From assembly GCF_000392615.1 (NCBI RefSeq), contig NZ_KB933398.1, positions 3,519,705-3,583,704 of the forward strand: a stretch of DNA of 64,000 nucleotides. The letters run 5' to 3'. The notes under the pieces are model-generated. The model ran no database searches. It saw only the letters and a program-made list of their open reading frames with translations, and was not told the origin of the DNA. Of the stretch, positions 47,709-55,722 are shown one piece after another (the stretch's first letter is position 1; each line of letters opens with the position of its first letter). A program made the position numbers and the translations under genes. This DNA comes from Lysinibacillus sphaericus OT4b.31 (GTDB lineage Bacteria > Bacillota > Bacilli > Bacillales_A > Planococcaceae).

Positions 47709-47784
47709 AACAAGAATCTGCTCGTTTCTACGGATAAGCTACTAGACTTTTCCCAGGCGTCTCGCAGATTCTTTATTTTTTTGA
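47709..47784 (+). terminator. Terminator of dctSR
   Basis: AAGAATCTGC pairs with GCAGATTCTT across a loop of about 45 bases, followed by TATTTTTTT. Confidence 0.75.
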
Positions 47785-47921
47785 AGTCAAAGAAGCTTCT
47801 ATTTTTTGTACTGAGTGATGGCCCCTTTCTGTATTATAACAGTTTTTTAATATAATAAATTGTTATATACCATAAATACCAAAATGTCCATTATTACCAT
47901 AATATTGTTTATATGACTAGA

Positions 47922-47946
47922 TATACTACAATGGAAAGCGTTCACA
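47922..47946 (+). promoter_or_regulatory. Candidate -10 and cre site upstream of the TRAP binding-protein genes
   Basis: TATACT at 47922-47927 is followed by GGAAAGCGTTCACA at 47933-47946, matching 13 of 14 positions of the cre consensus (TGWAANCGNTNWCA). A cre just after a -10 would block transcription. Upstream, TATAACA and TGTTATA (about 47835-47872) form a spaced inverted repeat that could be the DctR operator. Confidence 0.55.
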
Positions 47947-47972
47947 TCTTAAATAGATTAGGGGTGAATTTT

Positions 47973-49016
47973 ATGTGGAGTAGGCGTATTAAAATACGTT
48001 TTGTTAGCGTTTTCATTATAATAATAATGCTGTTAGTTTCATGTCAACAACGTGATTATCCTGCTGATAATGAGCAGTTAAGTCATGAAGAACAAATTGT
48101 TATTCGATTTTCACATGTAGTTGGTGAAAATACGCCAAAAGGAATGGCAGCTATCAAGTTTGCCGAGCTTATCAAAGAACGAAGTAATGGTCATGTAGAA
48201 ATTCAAGTGTTTCCAAATGGGGTTCTCTATAAGGATGGCGAAGAATTAAATGCACTTTTACGTGGAGATATTCAAATGATTGCACCGGCGATATCGAAAA
48301 TTACAACACTTGTTCCTGAGTGGTCAGTTATGGATTTACCCTATGCATTTAAAAATGCTGACGAAGTTCATACATATGTAGATAGCGCAGTTGGTCAATC
48401 TTTAATGAACAAATTAAACGTACATAATCTATTATCTGTAGGGGTTTGGGATAGCGGATTTAAACAATTAAGTAATAGTATCAGGCCCATCGAACATATT
48501 AGAGACTTGGAAGATTTACGGATGCGTATTATGCCAAGCGATATTTTAGCAGAGCAATTCTCCAGTATTGGTGCTTATCCAAAGAGAATTGACTTTAATA
48601 CCGTTTTTAATCAGCTACAAAAAGGCAATGTAGATGGGCAGGAAAATACATTCACTAATATTACGAGCAAAAATTTGCATTCATTACAGGATTACCTAAC
48701 CGTTAGTAATCACGGCTACTTAGGCTATTTACTACTTATGAACAACGAGTTCTGGAACTCCCTTCCGCAGAATGTACAAACACTGCTCATCGACACGCTT
48801 GAAGAAGTACAAGAGTGGGAATGGCAACTTGCAGAAAACCTTAGTTCCGAGCGTCTACAAGAAATGGAAGCATGTGATTGCATTACTATTCACTACTTGT
48901 CTGCTCAGGAAATTCAACAATGGGAGTCAGCTTTTGACCCTGTTTATGACTATTATGCTGGAAAATATGATAGCAAATATATTAAAGCCCTACCCAAAAA
49001 TCAATCACTTCATTAA
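47973..49016 (+). CDS. TRAP-type binding lipoprotein, possible sensor partner (DctB-like)
   Basis: DctP-family extracytoplasmic binding protein of 347 residues. Lipobox LVSC lies after a hydrophobic stretch (VFIIIIMLLVSC), so it is membrane-anchored. DctP landmarks: FSHVVGENTPKG, LRMRIMPSDI with the Arg that holds the ligand carboxylate, NVDGQENTFTNI. The start is ATG 47973 with AGGGGTGA ahead; a longer frame from 47913 runs over the promoter. In B. subtilis a similar protein, DctB, is a co-sensor for DctS. Its place right after dctSR suggests that role; being a second transport protein is the alternative. Confidence 0.85.
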   Translation: MWSRRIKIRFVSVFIIIIMLLVSCQQRDYPADNEQLSHEEQIVIRFSHVVGENTPKGMAAIKFAELIKERSNGHVEIQVFPNGVLYKDGEELNALLRGDIQMIAPAISKITTLVPEWSVMDLPYAFKNADEVHTYVDSAVGQSLMNKLNVHNLLSVGVWDSGFKQLSNSIRPIEHIRDLEDLRMRIMPSDILAEQFSSIGAYPKRIDFNTVFNQLQKGNVDGQENTFTNITSKNLHSLQDYLTVSNHGYLGYLLLMNNEFWNSLPQNVQTLLIDTLEEVQEWEWQLAENLSSERLQEMEACDCITIHYLSAQEIQQWESAFDPVYDYYAGKYDSKYIKALPKNQSLH

Positions 49017-49073
49017 CTTGAGTTTAAAGGTTGTCCTTTTAACTATAATTAAAAATTTTAGGGGGATTATGCA

Positions 49074-50120
49074 ATGAAAAAATGGCTTTTCATGTCACTA
49101 ATGGCTGTGTTAGTACTAGCGCTTGCTGCTTGTGGTGGCGATAAAAAAGAAACAACTTCTGCACCAGCGGCTGAAGGAGATGGCGGCTATACAAAAGACA
49201 AACCGCTTGTCATTAAATTCTCGCACGTAACATCCATTGACAGCGTTAAGGGGCAAGCTGCCGATGCTTTCGCGAAATTAGTAGCAGAGAAAACAGAAGG
49301 AAAAGTAAAAGTGGAAGTTTACCCTTCTTCTCAATTATATGGCGATAACGATGAGCTTGATGCATTAGTATCTGGAAACGTACATATGATTGCACCATCA
49401 GTTACAAAAATGGTAAAAATCGATCCGCGCTGGCAATACGTGGACATGCCTTATCTTTTTGAAAACGAAGAGCATGCACGTAAATTCTTTGAGTCCGATG
49501 TAGCTAAGACAATTCTTGAATCTGACCAACTAGCGAATAACGATATTAAAGGTTTAGTTTTCTGGGAAAATGGTTTCAAACATTTCTCAAATAACAAACA
49601 TCCACTTGTCAACGTTGAAGACTTTAAAGGTTTAAAATTCCGTGCTCAAGCTGGTAAAGTTCTAGAAGCTCAATTCAAGTCTTTACAAGCTGGTTCTGCG
49701 ACCATTGCATTCGGTGAAACATATGCTGCGTTACAACAAGGAACTGTAGATGGACAAGAAAATACATTCAACAATTTCGATACACAAAAATATCAAGAAG
49801 TACAAAAATACTTCTCAGTATCTGAACACGGACGTCTTGACTATGCAATTTTTGTAAATAAATCATTCTGGGAGAAAATACCTACTAATTTACTAAAAGC
49901 TGTTGAAGAATCTTTAACGGAAGCAACAACTTTAGCTTGGGATTTAGCTTCTGAAGAAAATGCAAAATCATATGAGAACATTAAAAACTCTAGTATTGAA
50001 GTTATTGAGTTAACACCTGAACAAAAAGGGAAAATCAAAGCGGAACTTGAGCCAGTTTATGAAGAATTCGGTGAAGTGATTACGGAAGAATTAATCAACG
50101 GTATTCTTGATTTAAAATAA
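49074..50120 (+). CDS. dctP: TRAP dicarboxylate-type binding protein DctP
   Basis: Delivers a carboxylate to the DctQM membrane complex. The lipoprotein signal MKKWLFMSLMAVLVLALAAC ends with the lipidated Cys20. Landmarks: KFSHVTSIDSVKG, LKFRAQAGKV with the carboxylate-binding Arg, GTVDGQENTFNN. 348 residues. It resembles the neighbour at 47973, so the two are paralogues. AGGGGGAT precedes ATG 49074. A hairpin follows before dctQ, which could give more DctP than DctQM. Confidence 0.93.
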   Translation: MKKWLFMSLMAVLVLALAACGGDKKETTSAPAAEGDGGYTKDKPLVIKFSHVTSIDSVKGQAADAFAKLVAEKTEGKVKVEVYPSSQLYGDNDELDALVSGNVHMIAPSVTKMVKIDPRWQYVDMPYLFENEEHARKFFESDVAKTILESDQLANNDIKGLVFWENGFKHFSNNKHPLVNVEDFKGLKFRAQAGKVLEAQFKSLQAGSATIAFGETYAALQQGTVDGQENTFNNFDTQKYQEVQKYFSVSEHGRLDYAIFVNKSFWEKIPTNLLKAVEESLTEATTLAWDLASEENAKSYENIKNSSIEVIELTPEQKGKIKAELEPVYEEFGEVITEELINGILDLK

Positions 50121-50132
50121 GTTCATCCAATC

Positions 50133-50169
50133 TGAGTGTCGATAAGGTATCGACACTCACTCTTTTTCT
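50133..50169 (+). terminator. Hairpin between dctP and dctQ (partial terminator)
   Basis: GAGTGTCGATA pairs perfectly with TATCGACACTC over AGG, followed by ACTCTTTTTC. It may lower dctQM transcription relative to dctP. Confidence 0.75.
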
Positions 50170-50277
50170 TAATGGTACATCGCTTACACTTCCCCAATCA
50201 TAAGAATGATCACTTAGATATTGTAGTAATTTAATAGAATGCTAAAAATCAAATGAAAATTTTAAGGAGGCATTAGA

Positions 50278-50775
50278 ATGAAAGCTTTACATAAAGCATG
50301 GGGTTATTTAGAAGAAATCCTGGCTGGTTTCTTTTTTGTAACAGGTATTGTGCTCATTTTTTATGGTGTAATCATGCGCTACTTGTTAAATGAACCTCAA
50401 GCCTGGGTAGAAGAACTCGCTCGATACACAATCATTTGGGGCACTTTTCTTGGGTTTGGCTTAGCACTTCGTCACAATCAACATATTCAAGTAGATATTT
50501 TATACGATCAATTAAAGCCATCCATGAAGCGTATGTTAGACATCGTAGCAACAGGTTTAAGCATCGTATTCTGTTTAATCTATACGTATTATGGCTTTGT
50601 TCTAGTAGAGAATCGTTATACCTCGGGCATGGTATCCCTTGATATCGGCATTCCAATGTGGGTTGTCTACTTAGTACTACCAATTTCAGGTGTGCTATTT
50701 TTACTAAGGTTCGTCGAAAGATTAGTCAATATTCTACGTGGAAGGGATGAAGAATATGCTAATCCTCTTACTTAG
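50278..50775 (+). CDS. dctQ: TRAP transporter small membrane subunit DctQ
   Basis: 165 residues with four membrane helices (about 15-38, 50-70, 85-110, 125-145). It carries the conserved VEELARYTIIWGTFLGFGLALR pattern of DctQ, here seen as WVEELARYTIIWGTF. It pairs with DctM to form the sodium-coupled carrier. AAGGAGG lies 8 bases before ATG 50278. It overlaps dctM by 20 bases. Confidence 0.93.
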   Translation: MKALHKAWGYLEEILAGFFFVTGIVLIFYGVIMRYLLNEPQAWVEELARYTIIWGTFLGFGLALRHNQHIQVDILYDQLKPSMKRMLDIVATGLSIVFCLIYTYYGFVLVENRYTSGMVSLDIGIPMWVVYLVLPISGVLFLLRFVERLVNILRGRDEEYANPLT

Positions 50776-52024
50776 TTTCTTTATTTTACTTTTCTTACGG
50801 GTACCTGTTGCCGTCAGTTTAGCATTATCAACTATTATTGTGTTTTTCCAAATTGATTTTAATATGAATATGATTCCACAGCGTATTTTCACAGCACTGG
50901 ATTCATTTCCGATGATGGCAATTCCAGGATTCGTTCTTGCAGGGGTCTTGATGGCACGTGGTGGGATTTCTAAATATTTGATTGAAGCTTTACGCGCTTG
51001 GATAGGTCACCTCCCTGGGGGACTGGCGGTTGTAACTATCGTAGCCTGTGCAATTTTCGCAGCGATTTCAGGTTCATCACCTGCAACAGCTGCTGCTATC
51101 GGGTCTATTATGATTCCTGCCATGATTTCGGCTGGCTATAAAAAGCGTTACTCTATGGGCCTTGTTGCAGCTGGTGGTACGCTAGGAATTTTAATTCCAC
51201 CGAGTGTGCCATTAATCATCTATGGTATTACATCTGAACAATCCATCGGTGAGTTGTTCATGGCTGGGGTTATTCCAGGTCTTGCATTAACAGGTATTTT
51301 AATCATTGCAGCCATTTTCTATGCAAAAAGAAATGGTTTCAAGGGCGATGAGCCTGCAACTTGGGAAGACCGTTGGCGTAAGTCCTTAAAAGCTATTTGG
51401 GGTGGCTTCTTACCTTTCTTAATTTTAGGCACAATCTATTCTGGCGTTGTAACACCAACTGAATCTGCAGTTATTGCGGTATTTTATGGTTTGATTGTTT
51501 CCCTTTTCATCTATCGTGAAATGAAATTAAAAGACTTCCGAGAAGTTTTAGTTGAATCCATTAACATCACGGCTATGATTTTCTTAATTATCGGTGCCGC
51601 TTCCCTATTCGGTTTATATTTAACAAACGCTCAGGTTCCACAGCAAGTTGGTGCTTGGATAGCGGAAAGTGATATGAACAAATGGATTTTCATGATCATT
51701 GTAAATATTTTATTCTTTATCATGGGAATGTTCTTAGAAGCCGTATCCATTATTCTAATAACATTACCAATTTTGTTACCAATTCTTGCACATTTTGATA
51801 TTAACCTTATTCACTTTGCCATTATTATGACGATTAACATGGAACTTGGGATGATTACACCACCGGTTGGTCTGAACCTCTTCGTCGTTAGTGGCATTGC
51901 CAAGGAAAATCTTGGAGAAGTGGTAAAAGGGGTTATTCCATTTATCGTCTTAATGATTGTATTCTTAGCCATCGTGGTTCTATTACCACATCTATCACTG
52001 TGGTTACCAGAACAAATGAAATAA
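50756..52024 (+). CDS. dctM: TRAP transporter large membrane subunit DctM
   Basis: The translocation subunit: about twelve helices over 422 residues. DctM motifs include AAISGSSPATAAAIGSIMIP, GTLGILIPPSVPLIIYG, TPTESAVIAVFYG and MELGMITPPVGLNLFV. I start at ATG 50756 (MLILLLSFF), with GGAAGGGATG about 6-10 bases ahead; GTG 50738 is too early. The overlap with dctQ implies coupled translation. Confidence 0.93.
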   Translation: MLILLLSFFILLFLRVPVAVSLALSTIIVFFQIDFNMNMIPQRIFTALDSFPMMAIPGFVLAGVLMARGGISKYLIEALRAWIGHLPGGLAVVTIVACAIFAAISGSSPATAAAIGSIMIPAMISAGYKKRYSMGLVAAGGTLGILIPPSVPLIIYGITSEQSIGELFMAGVIPGLALTGILIIAAIFYAKRNGFKGDEPATWEDRWRKSLKAIWGGFLPFLILGTIYSGVVTPTESAVIAVFYGLIVSLFIYREMKLKDFREVLVESINITAMIFLIIGAASLFGLYLTNAQVPQQVGAWIAESDMNKWIFMIIVNILFFIMGMFLEAVSIILITLPILLPILAHFDINLIHFAIIMTINMELGMITPPVGLNLFVVSGIAKENLGEVVKGVIPFIVLMIVFLAIVVLLPHLSLWLPEQMK

Positions 52025-52034
52025 AGACTTCCTT

Positions 52035-53215
52035 ATGAAAACGGTCAAACAAGGCTATTCGATTAAAGATAGACAATTTTGGATGATCATGATGAGCTTA
52101 GGTCTAGCTTCCGTATTCGTCTTTGCTTCGATGTATTCGGTTCAACCTTTGCTCCCCTTCTTTTCTGAACAATTTAATCTATCTGCTTCTTATGCAAGTT
52201 GTGCGATGTCGATGACAACATTGTCTGTCACAATAGACTTGCCTGTCTTAGGTTTTTTATCTGATCGACATGGGCGTTTACTGTTCATTAAGGTTGCGCT
52301 CATTCTTACAGTAGTCCCTTTTCTTTTTATGTCTTTAAGCGACTCATTTTTGCATATAATTGGTGGGCGTTCTATACAAGGTTTTGCCATCGCTGGTGTG
52401 CCTGCGGCGGCGCTAGCCCATATAAGTGAAGAGATTGAAAGTCAATCGATGGGGCTCGCCACCTCACTTTATATTTCAAGTAATGCACTTGGTGGTACAA
52501 TTGGTCGCTTTGTCATGGGCTCAGTGACGGAACGTTACTCTTGGGAGACAGCGTTTTTATCACTTGCGTTACTTGGTTTCATCATTTTTGTGATCGTCTG
52601 TATAGCACTCCCAAAATCTAAGCATTTTGCACAACACGCACGTACTATAAAAAAAGATCTACATGGTTTTTGGAGTCATTTAAATAATCCAAATCTGCTG
52701 AAGTTATTTGGATTGGGATTATTTTACAAATATCATTTACAGGAATGTGGACTTTTATTTCGTTTCATTTAATAGAACCACCCTTCTCTCTTTCATTAAA
52801 AACGATATCTTTCATTTTTTTAGCCTATAGTCTAGGTATAATCGGTTCACCAATAAGTGCAATTGCAGAGAAAATGGCTATCAACTGCATAAAAACTTTT
52901 GGCGTGCTTCTATTAGTAAGCGGAATAACGCTAACGTTAAGCCAATCGCTTGTCATCATTATTTTTTGTTTATGTATTGAGTGTTTAGGCTTCTTCACTG
53001 CCCATGCATTAACATTAGCAACGGTTAGTCGTACCGCAATTCATCAAAAGGGGAGCGCTTCCAGCTTATATCTCGTTTCTTATTATATTGGGGTCACTTG
53101 TGGGAGTACATTGCTTAGTCCCATATGGGGATTTTATCAATGGCAAGGCATCGTGTTTATCACGATAATTCTGCTATTCTGCCCATTATTTATGTATTTT
53201 TTTTACTTCAAATAA
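52035..53215 (+). pseudogene. Frameshifted MFS transporter (YnfM-like)
   Basis: The first frame (52035-52772) gives six helices with LGFLSDRHGRLLFIKVALIL and GRSIQGFAIAGVPAAALA. The second (ending 53215) continues in a different frame, LQISFTGMWTFISFHLIEP, with six more helices. Adding one base in the T run near 52721-52725 joins them into a normal carrier of about 393 residues. The start is 10 bp after dctM with a weak ribosome site. A real mutation and a sequencing error are both possible. Confidence 0.82.
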
Positions 53216-53310
53216 GGAAAAAATTAATGCCGATTAATCGAACCCATGCTTCACAAATTTAGTCGAAGAAGTGTCTCAAATCACTTTTGAGACACCGCTG
53301 ACTGGAGAAA

Positions 53311-53415
53311 AACTCAGAGACTTTCGAGTTCGCCTACAGTCTCTTTTTCCCAATAAATATAGATGAATACGACTGTTGATTTCTACTGCTGGAGGAAAGC
53401 GAAGAAGATTTTCAA
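53311..53415. repeat. Partial repeat family 1, copy R7, with a terminator-like hairpin
   Basis: GAGACT (53317-53322) pairs with AGTCTC (53338-53343), followed by TTTTTCCC. Then GACTGTTGATTTCTACTGCT and GGAGGAAAGCG echo the start of the R4 block. An upstream perfect stem, GTGTCTCA/TGAGACAC, is at 53269-53293. The rest of the 477-bp gap is AT-rich without a gene. Confidence 0.5.
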
Positions 53416-53692
53416 CATAAGTAGACAGCTTGATTGTTTGAAGGTTTTAGACGGCACCTTCTTCGTACGAACACTCGAATTGTCAAAAATCCTAAGTTCG
53501 ATAATCACTCAGTTTCATCTTTTATTTTTGGGGCCAGAAACTCCACTTTCCTAGTAATACGATAATGACTTAGCTATGATTCACCAAATTATCTAATATT
53601 ATTTCCTCTAGGACATACAGCTTTCTATCGGATTGGTTTGTTTCAACCTTTGCATGTACAATGAAAATGAATGTACAACTACCCTTCATTTG

Positions 53693-54628
53693 CTAAATCA
53701 TTGCTATAATTACAATTAAAAATAATATACCTATTAACCAGCCTACTATAGATATCAAATGCTCTTTTAATTGATGCCCAAATAGAAGATTAATGGTTAA
53801 ACTTATCAACACGCTAACGATTATTGTCATTACAATAACAGGCTTAAATAACATCCATCCTTTGGAAATAAATAAGTAGATGACAAAAAACATAAATACG
53901 GAGAAAATTACTTCCACTCTTTTATGTGTCATATTTGCATATCGATTTTTTCTTTTTATCCCCAATTTTCTGCACATTATATACTCTACTATAGCAAGCG
54001 TTAGCAAGAATATTACAAGTAATGTCAACAGCGTGGATTTACTGCTTGTATCACCCCCTATTAATGTCATCATATTTTCCGCCACATCTCCCTCTACAAC
54101 ATAAAACAAATCTGTCTTCATATCGATAAAGCCAATCCCTGTTTCATAGGTTTTCATTTTTAGCTGTAGTATTTGACCGTGTTCGAATTCTATATAAATA
54201 TCCTGGAAACTACCTGTAAAACTCATCTCTCCCACACCCAAACTGGCCTGCTCTAACATGTCATGCAGTAACTGTATATCTGCTGGAGCTTTGAAGTTTT
54301 CTTGCAGGACATTCCAAGCATATTTCTGTGCTGCAAATGTAAATCGGTCATTATTTTTTATTACCGTAAATTTTTTAATTTGAGACGGCTGTTTCATCAC
54401 CTCGTCTAAATGTGCAATTGTTTGTAGTTCTTCAGTTCTTGTCCAAGGCCCAACTAGTATAAAGAGGAACAAAATAGTCAACGTAGCAATTAGTACAGCC
54501 GGATATTGCCAATTTACACCTTTACTAGAAGGTTTCGTCGTCTGTTGTAATATCTTCTCTTTTAGATTTTGTGAAAATTGTCCTTCTTCTCCTAGTTCAC
54601 GATTTAGTTTGTCCTTAAAACCTGTCAT
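53693..54628 (-). CDS. Probable membrane anti-sigma factor
   Basis: 311 residues. The cytoplasmic N-terminus (about 1-40) is followed by a helix (AVLIATLTILFLFILVG, 45-62), an outer domain (about 65-205), then four more helices to the end. This layout, and the position right after an ECF sigma gene with overlapping reading frames, point to an anti-sigma factor. No zinc-type HxxxCxxC is seen. I start at ATG 54628, with GGGAGGTG ahead; TTG 54631 is the alternative. Confidence 0.7.
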   Translation of the reverse strand: MTGFKDKLNRELGEEGQFSQNLKEKILQQTTKPSSKGVNWQYPAVLIATLTILFLFILVGPWTRTEELQTIAHLDEVMKQPSQIKKFTVIKNNDRFTFAAQKYAWNVLQENFKAPADIQLLHDMLEQASLGVGEMSFTGSFQDIYIEFEHGQILQLKMKTYETGIGFIDMKTDLFYVVEGDVAENMMTLIGGDTSSKSTLLTLLVIFLLTLAIVEYIMCRKLGIKRKNRYANMTHKRVEVIFSVFMFFVIYLFISKGWMLFKPVIVMTIIVSVLISLTINLLFGHQLKEHLISIVGWLIGILFLIVIIAMI

Positions 54629-55136
54629 CAACTAGCACCTCCCAATCGCCTCGTTCGAGTTTCCCTTGTAGCATTTGTCTCGCTCGACGTAACCTTGTTT
54701 TTACAGTATTGTCACTACAACCAAGCATATCAGCTATTTCACGCACCTTAAGTTCCTGATAATAATAAAGAATTAACACCTCTCTATAAACCATCGATAG
54801 TTCAAACAGGGCCGCTCTCAAAGTTTTCCGCTCATCCGCTTCCATCAAATCCATTTCAGGCGTTCGCTTGCTTGCCCCAATAGGCAACTTCTCAAATAAT
54901 AAATGTCGTTTATTTTTCCAACTTCGTAAATAATCATGACTTTTATGTACTGTAATTTTCACTAAATATGTTTTTAGCGAAGCTCTTTGCTCAAAGCGAT
55001 TCTGTTGACGATAATAGGCGATAAATACATCTTGTACGATTTCTTCTGCAATTGCCCAGTCTTTTACATATAAATAAGCTACCCGAAGACAATATTCACC
55101 GTGTTCATCCATAATGGTAGCTAAATGCTCACTCAA
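54615..55136 (-). CDS. ECF-family RNA polymerase sigma factor
   Basis: Sigma region 2 (about 15-85: AYLYVKDWAIAEEIVQDVFI, then ASLKTYLVKITVHKSHDYLR) and region 4 (about 115-165: SMVYREVLILYYYQELKVRE, IADMLGCSDNTVKTRLRRAR) are complete; 173 residues. I choose TTG 55136 because AAAGGGGGTG is 5 bases ahead. An ATG at 55160 would sit almost at the predicted transcript start. The gene overlaps the anti-sigma gene by 14 bases. Its own promoter looks ECF-type, implying autoregulation. Confidence 0.9.
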   Translation of the reverse strand: MSEHLATIMDEHGEYCLRVAYLYVKDWAIAEEIVQDVFIAYYRQQNRFEQRASLKTYLVKITVHKSHDYLRSWKNKRHLLFEKLPIGASKRTPEMDLMEADERKTLRAALFELSMVYREVLILYYYQELKVREIADMLGCSDNTVKTRLRRARQMLQGKLERGDWEVLVDDRF

Positions 55137-55168
55137 ACAAACACCCCCTTTTTCTTCCATTCACTCTA

Positions 55169-55197
55169 TAGTCGTAAGGAATCTTCACTTGGTTTCA
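55169..55197 (-). promoter_or_regulatory. Candidate ECF-type promoter of the sigma/anti-sigma operon
   Basis: On the minus strand TGAAACC (55197-55191), 16 bp, CGACTA (55174-55169). ECF sigma factors in Bacillus typically use TGAAAC and CGT/CGA elements with this spacing. No sigma-A pair is seen closer. Confidence 0.6.
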
Positions 55198-55435
55198 GTA
55201 TAATGAAAAAAACGCCCAAGTATTGGACATTTTGTACATATCAATGTGTATTGACAATAATCGATTTAACGAATTGGCGAATGGATCATTTTGCTTCAGC
55301 ATACTTTTCGAGTATATTTCCCTTATTATGCTGTACATTTCTAGTTGTTCATGTTTCTTGATTTGATTCTTTGTCGTGATGTGATGGTTCATCATCTTAA
55401 CAATTTACTTTAGTACGTGTTAGATAATATTTAGT
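55198..55435. other. Gene-free stretch upstream of the sigma operon
   Basis: AT-rich. A minus-strand frame of 66 codons (55195-55395) starts without a ribosome site and ends on the -35 of the sigma promoter. I do not recognise it. Confidence 0.3.
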
Positions 55436-55575
55436 TGATTGGAACGGAGGGCGATGACTCCTGCCAGAAAAGCGGGACAGACAAGATCCTGGACTGAGCA
55501 TAGCGAGGGAAGCGGCTTGGCCCCGTCCGCAGAAAGCGTTCGCCCATAGGTGGGCATCAACGGTTTTATCTATAT
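55436..55575. repeat. Dispersed repeat family 1, copy R6
   Basis: GTTGATTGGAACGGAGGGCG, ATGACTCCTGCCAGAAAAGC, GAGCATAGCGAGGGAAGC, CCGCAGAAAGCG and ATCAACGGTTTTATCTA occur in the same order as in copies R4 (inverted) and R5. GC-rich against AT-rich surroundings. Its hairpin part is degenerate. Confidence 0.75.
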
Positions 55576-55667
55576 TTATTGGGTCAGATTACTCAGGAAT
55601 TGTTGAATTACAATGAAAAAAAATATTACATATGTAAGCTTATCTATTAATTACACTGACAAAGAAA

Positions 55668-55712
55668 AAAAACCGAATAATACGCTTATCATAAGCATAT
55701 TACTCGGATCTC
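55668..55712 (-). terminator. Terminator of leuS
   Basis: Minus-strand CCGAGTAATATGCTTAT pairs with ATAAGCGTATTATTCGG, followed by TTTTTTTT. It lies 10 bp after the stop. Confidence 0.92.
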
Positions 55713-55722
55713 CATAAATTCT

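Noticed and set aside
53363..53554. 63-codon plus-strand frame
   Set aside because: Starts inside the partial repeat R7, with no ribosome site and no recognisable product.
55195..55395. 66-codon frame upstream of the sigma gene
   Set aside because: No ribosome site, and it ends on the sigma promoter.
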